Shown: one piece after another, positions 47,701 to 61,300 of the stretch
Numbering within the stretch: the stretch's first letter is position 1
Layout of the letters: each line of letters opens with the position of its first letter
Source of the DNA: Apostichopus japonicus
Lineage: Eukaryota > Echinodermata > Holothuroidea > Aspidochirotida > Stichopodidae
Direction of reading: 5' to 3'
Length of the DNA: 64,000 bases
Assembly: GCF_037975245.1 (NCBI RefSeq)
Contig: NC_092577.1
Coordinates: 9,829,013 to 9,893,012 of the forward strand
Notes under the pieces: model-generated
What the model saw: the letters and a program-made list of their open reading frames with translations, nothing else
Told to the model about the DNA's origin: nothing
The model's database searches: none
Made by a program: the position numbers and the translations under genes

Positions 47701-50700
47701 TATATCTCATTTAGATTGTGATATTATTGAATTACACTGGAGAAGATGTTCAGAATGTCAATTCCACTGATATATGGGTGTTTCCTAGTCATTATCCAGC
47801 AGCAAGTTCCTCACAGACTCTTGATTCCCTATGTATTGTATAGGTGGACAAACTGTAACGTGAGTAACCGTAACGTGAGTAACCGGTGAATGCCTCATTT
47901 TCACCAAGACAGGAAACCAGATGTGATTTTGATTGTGTTCAGTATTTGTATCATCACCTAAGGTCCAAAAAACATGTATCCATTTTCTTTAAATATATCC
48001 AGTATGAGGACACTTTTTGAGTGAAGTTCATTTTTGGCATCGGGGTGATTTTCAAATGTAACGTGAGTAACCGACACTTTCATGTACCTATCTCCGACAA
48101 GAAACAAGATAATCAAATTGTGTTTTCGCAAATGTTTAGGTAAATTTGTTACCCTATCAATGCATAGAGATCAGTCATTCAAATGAATGAATGGTGGAGC
48201 TATCAAACCATTTGTGAGTGAAAGTCTTCAAAAATGTAACGTGAGTAACCGTGGAATTGCCCATATGGATAATAAAGAAAAGCAGTTCGTTTAGGAACTT
48301 AAAACACATTACCTCTTACCCTATCTCTACCAATTGCAGTTATTATTAACCATTCATATAAACCCGTTTTAAACCATCTGATGATTAATTATTTATACTC
48401 TCGATGACCACACCTGGTGATGAACAGCCGGTGTATGTGTGTGGAAGTTACTGTTTAATCAGAATGCATACATAGAATGCATACATACAGCACTTCATGT
48501 ATGCATACATACAGTAGTATAGGAAATGTGTCATTTAGGGTTCACATTGTACAGTAGGTTCTAACTGCTCTTCTCTGTGGTACCTAGTTTGCTATAGAAC
48601 TTGAATATAAAGCTACAGTAGAGGTTTGCACCACATACGGTACATGGTGCAATATATATGTGTTTAAGTAGCCATCTTTCATTTATGATACATGTGTAAA
48701 CCTACAGTTCATATATTGTACTATATATCCACATTACAGAACATGTGAATTTGTTTGATGACCACACAAAGCGTGATGCCTTTGGAAAAGTATTCCGGGA
48801 CGTAGTTTCTAATAGCATTCTGCCAATAACTCTTTATGAAGAACGCTGATATTAGCTCTCTCTCTCTCTATTTACATGTTATGTATTGAATATTATGTAT
48901 TAGGTTCCCCACACAGCTTGGATACATGCATAATTAACCTGAAATTTCGACATACCATAGAGTTTATTATCTACAGTATATACAGTATCTATGATGTATG
49001 ATTGATCGTCTTCACCCTACCGTATCTTGATCTTCATTAATTACCAACACTGAATCCTCATGTAATTTGTCTATACAAGTTGTCATATATTAGTATCTAT
49101 ATGCTACGTAGCTGCCCAATCTTTTGTTTGTTAGTCGTTACACATAGATCACACTCCACTATAATTACTGTACGACTGAAGCTCAAAGTCTGTTGCTATG
49201 ACCTGGCACGTACAGTGCTATGTGATGGTTCGCTTTGACCCAGCGCGTACTGTGTTAATATGTGATGGTATAAGCCTGGGTAAATTTGCAATATTGAGGG
49301 TATTGACGGGTTTTCAAAAGACAGCCGTGATGACGATCTCGCTGATGTTGCTCCAAGTGGTTTAGTTCTAGCCATCAGCTATTTGATTTCATCCATGGTT
49401 TGACCAGAGTCGGCCAGGGATAGTAAGAGTTATACTTGTATAGGTCGTGAATTAAACTGCCCTGAAGCAAAGAAATATTTCCCAAACTTTGAGCATGCAT
49501 CAAAAGGTTAGTCAGTGTAAAATTCCACTAAATGGGCAAAAAGAATCCACAAAAGTGTCTCAAAATTCAAATTTATGTGTTCCTTAGTTCCCCTGCAATA
49601 TGACGGTGTTAGCTGTCTGCGTTAAAGGCTTTGTAGATCAAACTTGCGATTGAAAAAAGTGGTTACAATTTGACAAATGAACTGTGCAGAAACTACAGTG
49701 TCTATCAGTGCAGCTACCAGTACATATATAAAACACACAGTATGCACTAGATCAAATTGGAATAAACTAAACTTTCAAGATTAAAGCATAGAGCTCTCTG
49801 ATTATTCACGCCTACGATGATGTACACAATATGCATGGCGTTATTGATTTCATTAGTATCTAGGAAGAACATATTTACATGTATGGAATAACTTGATGAA
49901 ATTGGTGTTTATCAGTCTGTTAAGAAATTGAAGTGGTTGGAAGTCATATGGTGTACGTATATTCAATCTATCTGTTTCTTTGACTGAGTGGTGGGTATTC
50001 ACTATCCAGTTCTGTGTCAATATGGCATAATCAAAGCGGGTTGGGAGAGGGGGGGGGGGCTGTTAACAGCTCCCCTGACATAATAATAACAACACAACAC
50101 AACACAACACACAGATAACAACACAGAGTGTACTGTACCTGGAGCTCCAGTACAGTACATAATGGATATTCTGTCCAAGTCTGTGCATGAACTGTACACA
50201 GCTGTATATGTACCTGTGTAACCTACAGAGAGTCTATGTAAAATGAACTTTCTGCTGGGCAGTAGAGAGGTTTCCAGGGCTATGCATGATTTGCTGGTAT
50301 TTTAAGTTTGTTTATAAATTAAAGTGAAGTATAATTAAGCTGCCATCACTTAATGTTAGCATATCAGTCACTACATTGATTTATTTTCCCTCCTTTTTTT
50401 TAATTTTTTTTTAAATTTTTTTTTAGCATCTGAAGAAGATCCTGCTAGGATCAAAACCTCAGGCCAACTTACTTTTACACATTCTATTAAACAGGCTCTC
50501 TATAGTGGATAAGCAGTTTGCTAACAGTTTTATTTTATTTTGATTTTCTATTACCCGTCTCCAATCTACTTATGCACTTTCCTTATCTGCCTAGATTTAA
50601 AGCTGCAACACTCATTGGTGACAAGTTTAGCACATCATTTGAGCACTGCTACAATGATCTCAGTTAAATTAGATTCAGACCTAACAGTTTCTGTAAGATT

Positions 50701-53700
50701 GAACATCATCATCACTTATTGGCCCCCAAATCTGCTAGCTAGTCAAATAATGGGTCACGCATACACCTTCATGCCACCTCAACAAGCATTACACTATACT
50801 TTGTATACTAACACCCCCAAAAAAAAAAATTTTCCCCCCTCCCCTCACTGGGACTTTATTTTCTCACAGAGACATTTTACTTTCTATTTATAAATACTCT
50901 TTGGCTAGAAAGCATTTTATAGATTACAACCACCAGGAAAATACTCATTAAATTAGTTTTTATCGAGTGAAAAGTGTGACATCCACAGAAAATTTGCGTG
51001 TGGGTCGCAGTTCCCCACGCCCCATGCGTAATGTACTTTAGGCCTTCCGGGAAAGAAAATGTGCAAAATTGGGGGGGGGGGGGGGAATTGGAGCAATGTT
51101 TGTGTGCAAATACAACTGAGAATTTAACAGAACTTTACAATACCGTACCAATTAAACCGCAACTCATTTTTGTGAAACTTTTCATGTTTTTTATCAAAGT
51201 AGAGGCTTAGGAAGCATCGAAAATAATTGCTAGTGAGTTCTGAGTGTACATGTTAAAGTTGCCAGCTTTTAAATATTAAGTAAATATAAAATATTCAATA
51301 AAAACCTCTTGTTTCTTACAGGTGACTACGTTGTTCCCGTAAAGTTTGACAAGAACAACGGTGAACTCTTGGAGCTGTGCGAAGTAAGTAGCAAGTTCTC
51401 TTCACAGATTTTCCCCTACTGTGCTTGGGTGGAGGGATTTACTTCGCTCCTCGCTTACCTGTCTCCTCACAACCTTACCACAACCTCTACAGTGCCTAGA
51501 ATGTCCTGGTAACCTTTTAACATTGTGCGCCCTCTGTGATTGGCCCCCTCCTTTCATTGCCCTTCCTTCTCATTCTACCATTCAAAGTGTCTTACACGAA
51601 TCTATCGAGTGGATTTTCTTCCCTCCGATTTGGTCCCAAACGGTAACTGAGGATTTTTTCGGGCCTTTTCTTCCATTTGGATTACTTAGAGAGTTTAACA
51701 GTCATTTCACAGCCTTTATGTATCGGTTAAGAGCAATATATATATGCAGTTGCCAGATATCCCCACAAATTGTTACCGACGAGAGAGATGTTCCATTCGC
51801 CTCCAAAGTAGCGTTATGGGACAGTACTAAATTTAATACTTACAAGGAAAATAAAAAGAAACAAACTAAACGTGGAGGTCGTTGTAAGGTTGCCCGATCA
51901 TGATTTGTTATAACGGAGCCTGTGTTGTTGGTGACAACAGTCTTTGATCCACGCACAATCTAGCAGAAGTGGCTGTATGTTATATATATGCCAATGCTGA
52001 TCGTCTCACCATGGGACTTGAAAAGGTTTATGTTAAGTGCAAACAACAGTGTCAAGTGCCGACAGGTTTCAGCACGATATGTTACGCTGAGGTTTTGTTC
52101 CATGTATCGGTATATATGTGACAGTTCAAAGTCAATCAGCATTTATTTAACTCGAGTGCAGCCTAAAATGTTTCCACCCAACATAAGCACTCCTAATTCT
52201 CCTCCCTCCCATCAATGGTATAAAGGTGACCCTTGACCTCTTACTAGCGATGGATGAACTCAACTCTTTTGGATAATTTTGGTCGCCACATCTCTTCCAC
52301 ACCAGACCCCCCCCCACCCTCATCATCAGCCATTTTGTACCCTATAAACAAAAACCCTCCTCCTCATCATTCTCTAGTGTTTAACTTGATAGTACTCTCT
52401 AATATATATATACACCATCATTTTTTTTTTTTCACCAGTGGAATAGCACTACCTCAGCATGGTTCAGACACATCACTGCCGAACAAGCAACCTTATATTG
52501 TATGGATGACACAGTGGAAGGGTGTGATCAGACGTCAGTATATGACTTAATTGTTACAATGTTATAATTACATTTAAATGTATTGATCAATATACACAAT
52601 CTACAACCACAGAGTGTACTGTCGGTAAACTTATATGTTGGTCTTGAAAGGGTCACCGGTATCATCTCAAGAAAATTTCATAGTGAATTAAACTTCATAG
52701 ACTTTGGTTTGTGATGCCATCTCTTATTTAGTACAAGAACCCATTCTCTTTCTCTCTGAAGGGCGTTTGAGGTCAACAGGTCAAAGTCTGAAAACTTCTG
52801 TAAACACTCTATAGGCTCAAACAGTACATCTTTGTTGAACATCATACTTTAGTTTGTAGAATCCAGCTTTGTGAGTACAAGAACCCTATTAGTAATTGGT
52901 AGGAGGTTATAGGTCAAATGTGGTCAACAGGTGTCAAAGGTTGAAAGATTGAAGGTGCTCTGAAATCAATATACGGTAGATCTCAAGTAAATTTCCACCA
53001 GGAATTGTTTCTCCCATAGTTAGGTGGTATTATTAATATTCACAATCTGCGCTTCAAGTTGTCAACAGCTCAAATATCTCAAACGGTCTCGAAATTTGGC
53101 TCACAGGGTCAACAAGTTATCTGAAATGGTCTCGAAATTGGGTCTTATTCTCTGTGATGTATACTAGATGACTTTGGCTTAAGTCGTGAATATATTTCAC
53201 AGTGAATGAAGGATGTTATCATTTACAACTTTATTAATTAAACTGTTAAAGGGGTGGTGCTAGGTGGTAAGAATATCGCAAAGCCTTCAGGCTTTCTGGT
53301 TCAAAAATCGATGGAATAAAATATTGAAATGGCACTTAAAAACAAGCCCTAACAAATATAAATATATAAAATAGGTATTAATTTTATGAATATTTTAATT
53401 TTGCAGAACGTTCGACAGTGGTGACGTCAATATGCTCAATGGTCCGGAGGAGTTTAACGGCGACATCCTGTTCCAGACCTACGTCATGGGGTTATCGAAG
53501 GACGCTTTGAAAAGTATGAGTTTCTAATTCATTATGTACACTTTTTTGTCACATTCTCATGCAACATCGAGCGATGATTCTCGGTAGCGTTTGGCAACTC
53601 TGGAATCTTAGAAAGGACAAAGATATTTACTTCGCTCCTCGCTTACCTGTCTCCCCACAACCTTAGCACACTCATTCTACCACGCCTAGAATGTGCTGGT

Positions 53701-56700
53701 AACCTTTTAACACTGTGCACCCTCTATGACCGGCTCCTCCGGTCACCGCCCTTCCTTCTCATTCTACCTTCATAACTTCATAATGAATCTTTTACTCGTT
53801 AGGTCAGTAATCTTGCTCATTGTGCAATCCAATGTTTCACAAGTATCTCTGGTGCTGTTTTACTGTATTTTGTATTTTACCATTTTTACGTATCTTGCCA
53901 GCTTTGTTTTAAGTCTTCTTATTTGAGAGTCTGTTATATTTTGTGTGTATTTTATGTACTGTACGTATGTTTTATATTGTGAGCAATCAGTTGCCCAACT
54001 TGGGATGCAATCAAGAGAATCTGAATCTGAATCCAACCAAAGAGTCTAGATCGCAAATTTTCGAGCGGATTATTTCCTTCGATATTCAAAGATATCGAGG
54101 ACTTTGTCTGTTGTCTGTCACTCTCGGGGAGAACCAATAGCTTAAAGGGTAACTCTAGAGTTGTTTGTCCTGCAAATAAAGTTAACAAGGTAACATTCAA
54201 ATTCTTCGCTGAGGTCATGTTTTCTCTTGGTGTAACTACCTTCACCGCATCAGACACTCATTCTACCTATTAATGCCATAGTAAATACACCTCCTGTTGC
54301 CATAGTAAATACACCTCCTGTTCTAGAAAATAATACTCGTTCAATGTAAAGAAATCTATAGCCCTACCAAATTCAACTGGAGATACATTTTGACAGCCCT
54401 TTTGGGTGCTCAATTGAAACAAAAACGAAAATTAGTTTCTTTTTTCATTTTTCAATTTTTTTTAGTTTGTGGAGTGACTGATGGAGAATGCACATTCCCC
54501 TCTTGCTGTTATTTGAAATGTAATATACAGTTGGAATGTTTGTGTTACCAACAATGTTCTCTGTAGTTTTGTAAATTGTATTATTTTCCACTTTGGACAT
54601 AACATATAAATTAAAAACCTAAAAATTTTTTTTAATAAATGCTGAATTGCTGCGATGACATCATTCACTCAACTGTTGCCAGATGCATAATTAACACTAA
54701 CGAAAAAATATCACCAAATTCAAAACATCGAGTATCTTGCGACAAGGACGTGGTTTTGTACCTCAAAGCGGCAGAAGATTCCATTTTTGCGGTGGGTAAT
54801 CAAAATGTATATACTCCGTGTTCAGACGTCCCGACTTCCTTTTGGACGTTTTTATACTTGAAAATTGACCTTATCTTCTCTTTATCCAACAGTTGTGTTA
54901 GAAGATGGGAGGGACGCCTATGGAGAGGGTCTGGCAATTGATAAGCCCTATGATATCACACTGATGTTTGTGGACGACATAAGAGTGGCTCCGCCTATCG
55001 ATCACTCGGTAGATTACATCATGATAGGCGTCTCCATCTTGATTCTCCTGTCCGCTTGCTTCTTGGCGTTAGTTCTCAAGTGCAAAGAGTGAGTACTCCA
55101 GGGGTCAAAGGGCACCAGAATCCATGAATAAGGAATATTGACAGAGGGGAGGTAGGGAGGGGAGGGGAGGGGATGGGGAAATGGAGGAGGATATGGATGT
55201 TTACTGAGCTCTCTTTTTTCGATCACTCAATATATATTACGTCATGATGCTGGTCTCGGTTTTGGTTCTCGTCGACTTCTTGCATCTCGGGAATTCTTCC
55301 TCAATTATCAGTAGAGACAGTAATGTCCTTGTTGAAGTTGAATGTATGTGACCATTGCGCGATGTTGAAAGCATACTTGATTACCCACCCCCTCTCCCCT
55401 CCCCCCCCCCAAAAAAGGGGGGAATCTTAAAGGTGTGAAGAAAATTCAAAGATCTTTGACAGAAAAGAAAAAGGTTAGAGGCAGGTTCTTTTTGACAACA
55501 TGTTTGACAGGTCAAACGGAGGAATGAATATCTTCTAGTCGATCACGATCTAACGCCGACGGAAATTGCGGCTCAGCCGACAAAGTTACAGAACATGTTT
55601 GTCATTCGTCTCGTGAAATTTGATTCCCTCAGGAGTATGGCGGAGAAGCAGAAACTAGAACATTACGAGGGGAACAGAGGGAGCGCCAGGACCCAGAAGA
55701 AAACGGAAGAGGTCAATCTGACCACCATCAAAGCCCCGGACGAGGATAGCAAAGACACAAGCGAAGGTGAGCTTTAAAGAATTTAAGCCGACGTTTATTT
55801 TTTTTTCCAGGCTCTCTTGTCGGCGTGACTATCTCTTGCTGTATGTTAAATAATTGATTCATTATTATGATATATATGGAATGAAAAACATCTCTCTTTT
55901 TTTTTATTCTCTTTTTTCTTCTTTTCTTTTTCTGGCCTTGTATGTATTTTATTTATTCAGTTATAACTTCTACTTTCCCCCCCCCCCCCCTCCCCCTTTC
56001 TCTTTCATTTTTCTTATTCAGTCTGTCCCTTTCACATTTAAGCCATGTTCGAGCGAAATCATAACAATTTGACAAAGTTTAAGCGATTCCACTAGTTTCT
56101 TTTTAAAACAGAAGTCCTGTAAACATTGAAAATATATACAGTTGCATGATTGTTGTTGTTTTTTTTTCCCTTCCTGGCATTCGGTTATTAAGGCCAGACA
56201 TTTGTACATTGAGAAGGGGGTGGGTGGGGGGGGGAATGGTGGTTACATACATCAAAAAAGGTGTTAAGTGATGACATTGTGGTATACTTCTAACTGACAA
56301 GAAAGAGTCTTGTTTGGAGTGATCAATGTTGTTGTTTTTTTTTTTGTATTAGACACAGAAGTGAGAAATTTAATAACTTTACAGAAATATTTGAGTAGCT
56401 TAGACAAAATTTTGCTAATTTAGTCTTTAGGGGGAGGGGGGGGGTTATTATGATGGAAGGGTGGAGTCTCAATTTGCTTTAAACAGTAAGACATGGCTAC
56501 TGTTACTTCATTCCCCGCTTTTAAACGAGTCAGTATTTACTTCGAAGTCCTTCTATTCTATAGAAGTAATCAGAAATATTTTTAGGGTTTTCTGAAAGGG
56601 ATACAAAACAAATAAGTTTCAAGAAAAAAAGCTCTAAATTATTGGTTTGAACATTTTGCTAAATACTCTCTTCGTGAAACCATTTACAATTGCTTTGCAG

Positions 56701-58363
56701 TTTCAAAATTTATGGCAAATATTGTTGCAAATTCTAAGCTTTTGACAAACTGAGTGTTGTCATTTCTTCTGACTGATTCTTTTCTGAATTATTGTACATA
56801 GTACATATGTGCAGAGTACATATATGTACATAGTAAATATACATATGTACTCTGTACATATATACTACGTACATATACACATGTAATATGTACATAGTAC
56901 ATGTGTATATGTGCATAGTACATATGTACAGAGTACATGTACATATACTATGTACATAGTATATGTACATAGTACATATGTACTATGTACATATACTATA
57001 TACATATGTACTATGAACATAGTACATATACTATGTACATAGTATATGTACATGTACTATGTGCATACTATATACATATGTACTATGTTCATAGTATATG
57101 TACATATGTGCATAGTACATATGTACTATGTATATAGTACATATACTATGTACATAGTATTTGTACATATGTGCATATTACGTATGTACATAGTGCATGT
57201 GTATATGTGCATAGTACATATGTACATATACTATATACATATGTAATATATACATATGTGCATAGTACATATATGTACTATGTACATATACTATATACAT
57301 ATGTACTATGTACATAGTATATATGTATTACGTACATAGTACATGTGTATATGTGCATAGTACATATGTACTATGTACATATACTATATACATATGTATT
57401 ATGTACTATTCTGTACTATGCTTGGCTACATTTCTCATGTGTCTTCTGTATGTTTCCCTTTTGCAAAGATTGCCAGGTAACCCCTTGGATAGAAAAATGT
57501 CACTAAAAGCCGCATCCCCCTCCCCCTCACCTCTCCATGCCCCCATTGTCTCTGTACCTCCTAAAAACAGAATCTTGTTTTGCATATTAATAATAGCTTC
57601 CTGGTAGCTGAAACTTTCAAATAACCTCTGGTTTATTACAACAACAACAAATTATTGACTCAAATTTCTAATTACAAGTCCATGTTTTGTCTGTTAAATT
57701 TCCCATATCTCAAGGTCACTAACTGAATTTCATCCCTCCTGCACCCAGTGGTTGAATGTCTAAAGGTCCATTCCAAACTAATCAATAACACCCTCCCCCC
57801 CAGTATGAAGTGTTCCCCCCCCCCACCACCTTGTTGTAGCACTAATATGAACCCTATGATGTTTTGCTCTTAATGAGCAATGATTGAGTATGTTTGATCT
57901 GTTTTCCTATTCGGGTGCCCGTTTTGAATCGAATAAAATAGCTTAATTAGAAACATCATAAAGATGACCAACTCAATGTGACTCTCTATGCTAGAAGCCG
58001 GAACAACCATGTATCTCTGCAGGATTTTTGCATAACTGTGTTGCTTAACATATACCATGACAAAACAATCACTTTATACTTTTACAGACTTATCTCTTAC
58101 CAATAAATATATAATTTGATAACATTTCAATGCGAATATACTTCTGCAGACAAATTGTGTGTGAAATGTCACTGCTCTCTCTCTAAGTGGGTAAAATGTT
58201 TTGGATTAAATTTCACCAGGTCCTCTTTACATAGTGTATCAAGGATTAGTAACTTATATCAAGTGTCACAGCCAAACGTTAACGTACATCTTTACTATAA
58301 CTACTCTTTTCGTGAATTTGATCTCACGGTTAACATGTTATACCTAGGAAACTTTCATGAAAG

Positions 58364-58395
<32 letters not shown>

Positions 58396-61300
58396 TATAT
58401 TCGTTATAATATATATATATATATATATACAGTATATATATATTATAACGAAAATCCACGTTTACTCCAAAAGAAAATATTCAACCACTTTCAACCAGAG
58501 AAATAAGATGACTCATAATTGACAAAAAAAGGAGTAAAGTTTCAGAAAATATATTGGAATTTTTGGACCCCCTAGGACCTTCGTCAGCAATACTTGGCAG
58601 TGGAATGATTTGTTATTTATAAATATTTCTCTAATAATATATGCCTATAAATTAATATCTATATTATATGATTTATTTATAGGCATATATTTATATATAC
58701 TCTTATTTTAAGGGGGGGGGGGGTGGGATTCACAATGGTTTGCAGGTATCTTACAATGAGTAGCTAGTGAAATCAACTTGGTTTAAAAATAAAAGCTCAT
58801 CTTTGTCGATAAAAGACAGACTGTTGAATCTTAAAATGCCTGATATCCCACCTTAAAATGATTTTCATGTAAGTTGCCAATACTTTCAAAAATAAAAAAA
58901 ATGATTGCATGTTCAGGGAAAGAATGCTCACAGTATGTTAAATGTATATATATATATGTATATATATATATATTTATACACACCTATACCTGCTATGGCT
59001 GTCTAGCATGTGCTTGGTTAATGACTTTTATACTCTACTTGTTAATTACTGCATGATCCTCTGTGCATATCGAAATGCAAAACTATATTTCAATTCTCTA
59101 AAAATAAATTTCTTGCCACACCTCCACCCCCTATCACCCAACCCCACTCCACCCCATCACCTTTACCCTGTTCAGGATGCCACATGATACTGTAAGCATA
59201 ATTTTATGGCCTATTGGAAATAGCCGTGCTGCCAATAAGGCTTCCCTCTTGTTTATAGCTATGATCAGGTGGTAGCCTATATACTCTACAAATTAAGACA
59301 GTGATTTTTGGGTACTCGAAAACCAGATTAGTCCAACCAAAAATATTCCCCCCAAAAATCAGTTCCACGACCGATCAAGTGATGTGTAAAGCAGCTATAT
59401 AACGTTTCGACAGCAAAAAATGATGAAAAATTTCATCACTTTGATGGACATTTCGGGACAACTTTTTTGTTTTTAGCTTTTAAAAGGAGCGAGTGAGAGA
59501 AAGAAAGAACTGACGAAAATATAAATATTTATATCAGAAAGGGAAAAGTGACTAATTTAGGAGATAATTAAGGATATTTATGGTCATTTGATAGATTCTT
59601 CTATTTCATATTATAATTCCTCCCTCTTTGTCTTTATCATTGCAATATTTACTCGCTTTTACAATAGATTCATAATAGAACTTAATTCATTCAGATATAT
59701 ATCGTCACATTCATGAATCTCTCTCTTTTTTATGAGGACTGTAAAAGAAGACTCGCATGTTTTTGATATATGAAGTTTTGAGAACTTTGTTTAAAATCTT
59801 GTAAAAAGTATGTAAATTGACTTGGCATCCCCCCTCACCTGTCTCGTTGCATCAACTTCATTCTGGCAGACTTGGCACTACCCCGTGACTAGAGTGAGGA
59901 TAAACCTTTTAGCACTGACCTTCCTTCGTGACTAGGTTGTTTTTAACGGCCGAACAGCCCTCCTCTCATACAGTTAGAGGCAGTGTTGAGCTAACATTTA
60001 CGATTTCTCTCAAAGTATATATGTTTATATATGTACACAATATCTTATTACAACAAAAGATTCTGTTATAGAGTATATATAACACAGAGAATTTAACCGA
60101 CACTATGAGTATGTTTTAAGCAAGAAAAGAAAAACAAATATTTTGTGACCAGTAGGTGTACCAGACAATCTTTATGGGGCAATGTGTTATCCGTGAAAGG
60201 AGTAACTGCCCCATAGGGGCTATTGGATATCAGTGTCGGGCGTAGACTTAAACCAAACTAATGACCCGTAGGTGTCCCAGACAATGGGGCAATGTGTTAT
60301 CCGTGAAAGGAGTAACTGCCCCGTACAGTTGGATATCGGAGTCGGGCGTAGACTTAAACCAAACAGTTAACTCTGGATTGACCATAGTTTGAAGTTAGTC
60401 GTCAACTCGTTCTGGTATTCAAAGCATTGTTCATGGTTTCATTTCATATTATTTCACATAAGAGCATATATCTATATATGTTGCAATGATTGAAGTTTTA
60501 CAAACACAGTAAACTAGTCAAACTACTAGATGTATTTTGGTGTCAAGCAATGGTTTCTAGCAAACAGTGGGACACAACCCAAAAATGAGTGGTGAAAATA
60601 ATCTGGTGGCTTTTGCCAAGGTTCTGGTATTGTAGCTTCATTTGTTGGGTGTCGTCGACGAAGATCAAGAAAGGTTATATAGTTTTAAAACAGCAGATCC
60701 ATAGTCCAAACCAGTTTTTGTGCAATCTGAGCATCAATCTGATAAGTGGTGGGAAGAGGGGGAGGGGAGGGGGAAGGTGTCTAGTGGGTCTTGACTCATG
60801 GGGAAGATCCTGCATTGTGGGCCTACAGTAGAACACACAGTACCCACAAGAAATTTTTAAAAAGGGGGTTATTATTATTATTAATATTTATTCAGTAGTA
60901 CTGCACAAAATAGGCCCTATGATATGGAATGCAATTTAGACAATGTCAAGCTTTGTGGACTCTTTCACAGAATTGTTTTAAATATGCCGTGGTACAATAG
61001 TCTAATCGGAACAACATCGCAAATCCTGCTGCTTTCAGGGTCAAATCTTTGACACAAAAATCAAACAATTTTCAAAGTTTTTTCCAAAGACAATTTACAT
61101 CCTTTGCTTTTAAGTTGACAGAACAAATTAGATATATTTTGATTCTCTTCGATATCTATATATATACAGGGATGTGCCCAGGATTTCCTGAGTGCCGGGT
61201 ATACTGATCGCCGTCTTGGGGGAGGGGTCTAAGGAAGAGGGGTTGTCGAGAAATTTTTCGATTTTTGAAGGTGCTCAGATGCCAAATGCTGGCACTTGTG

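Noticed and set aside
56734-57607. Several open frames rich in YVHSTY on both strands
   Set aside because: Self-complementary satellite; both strands stay open for the same trivial reason.
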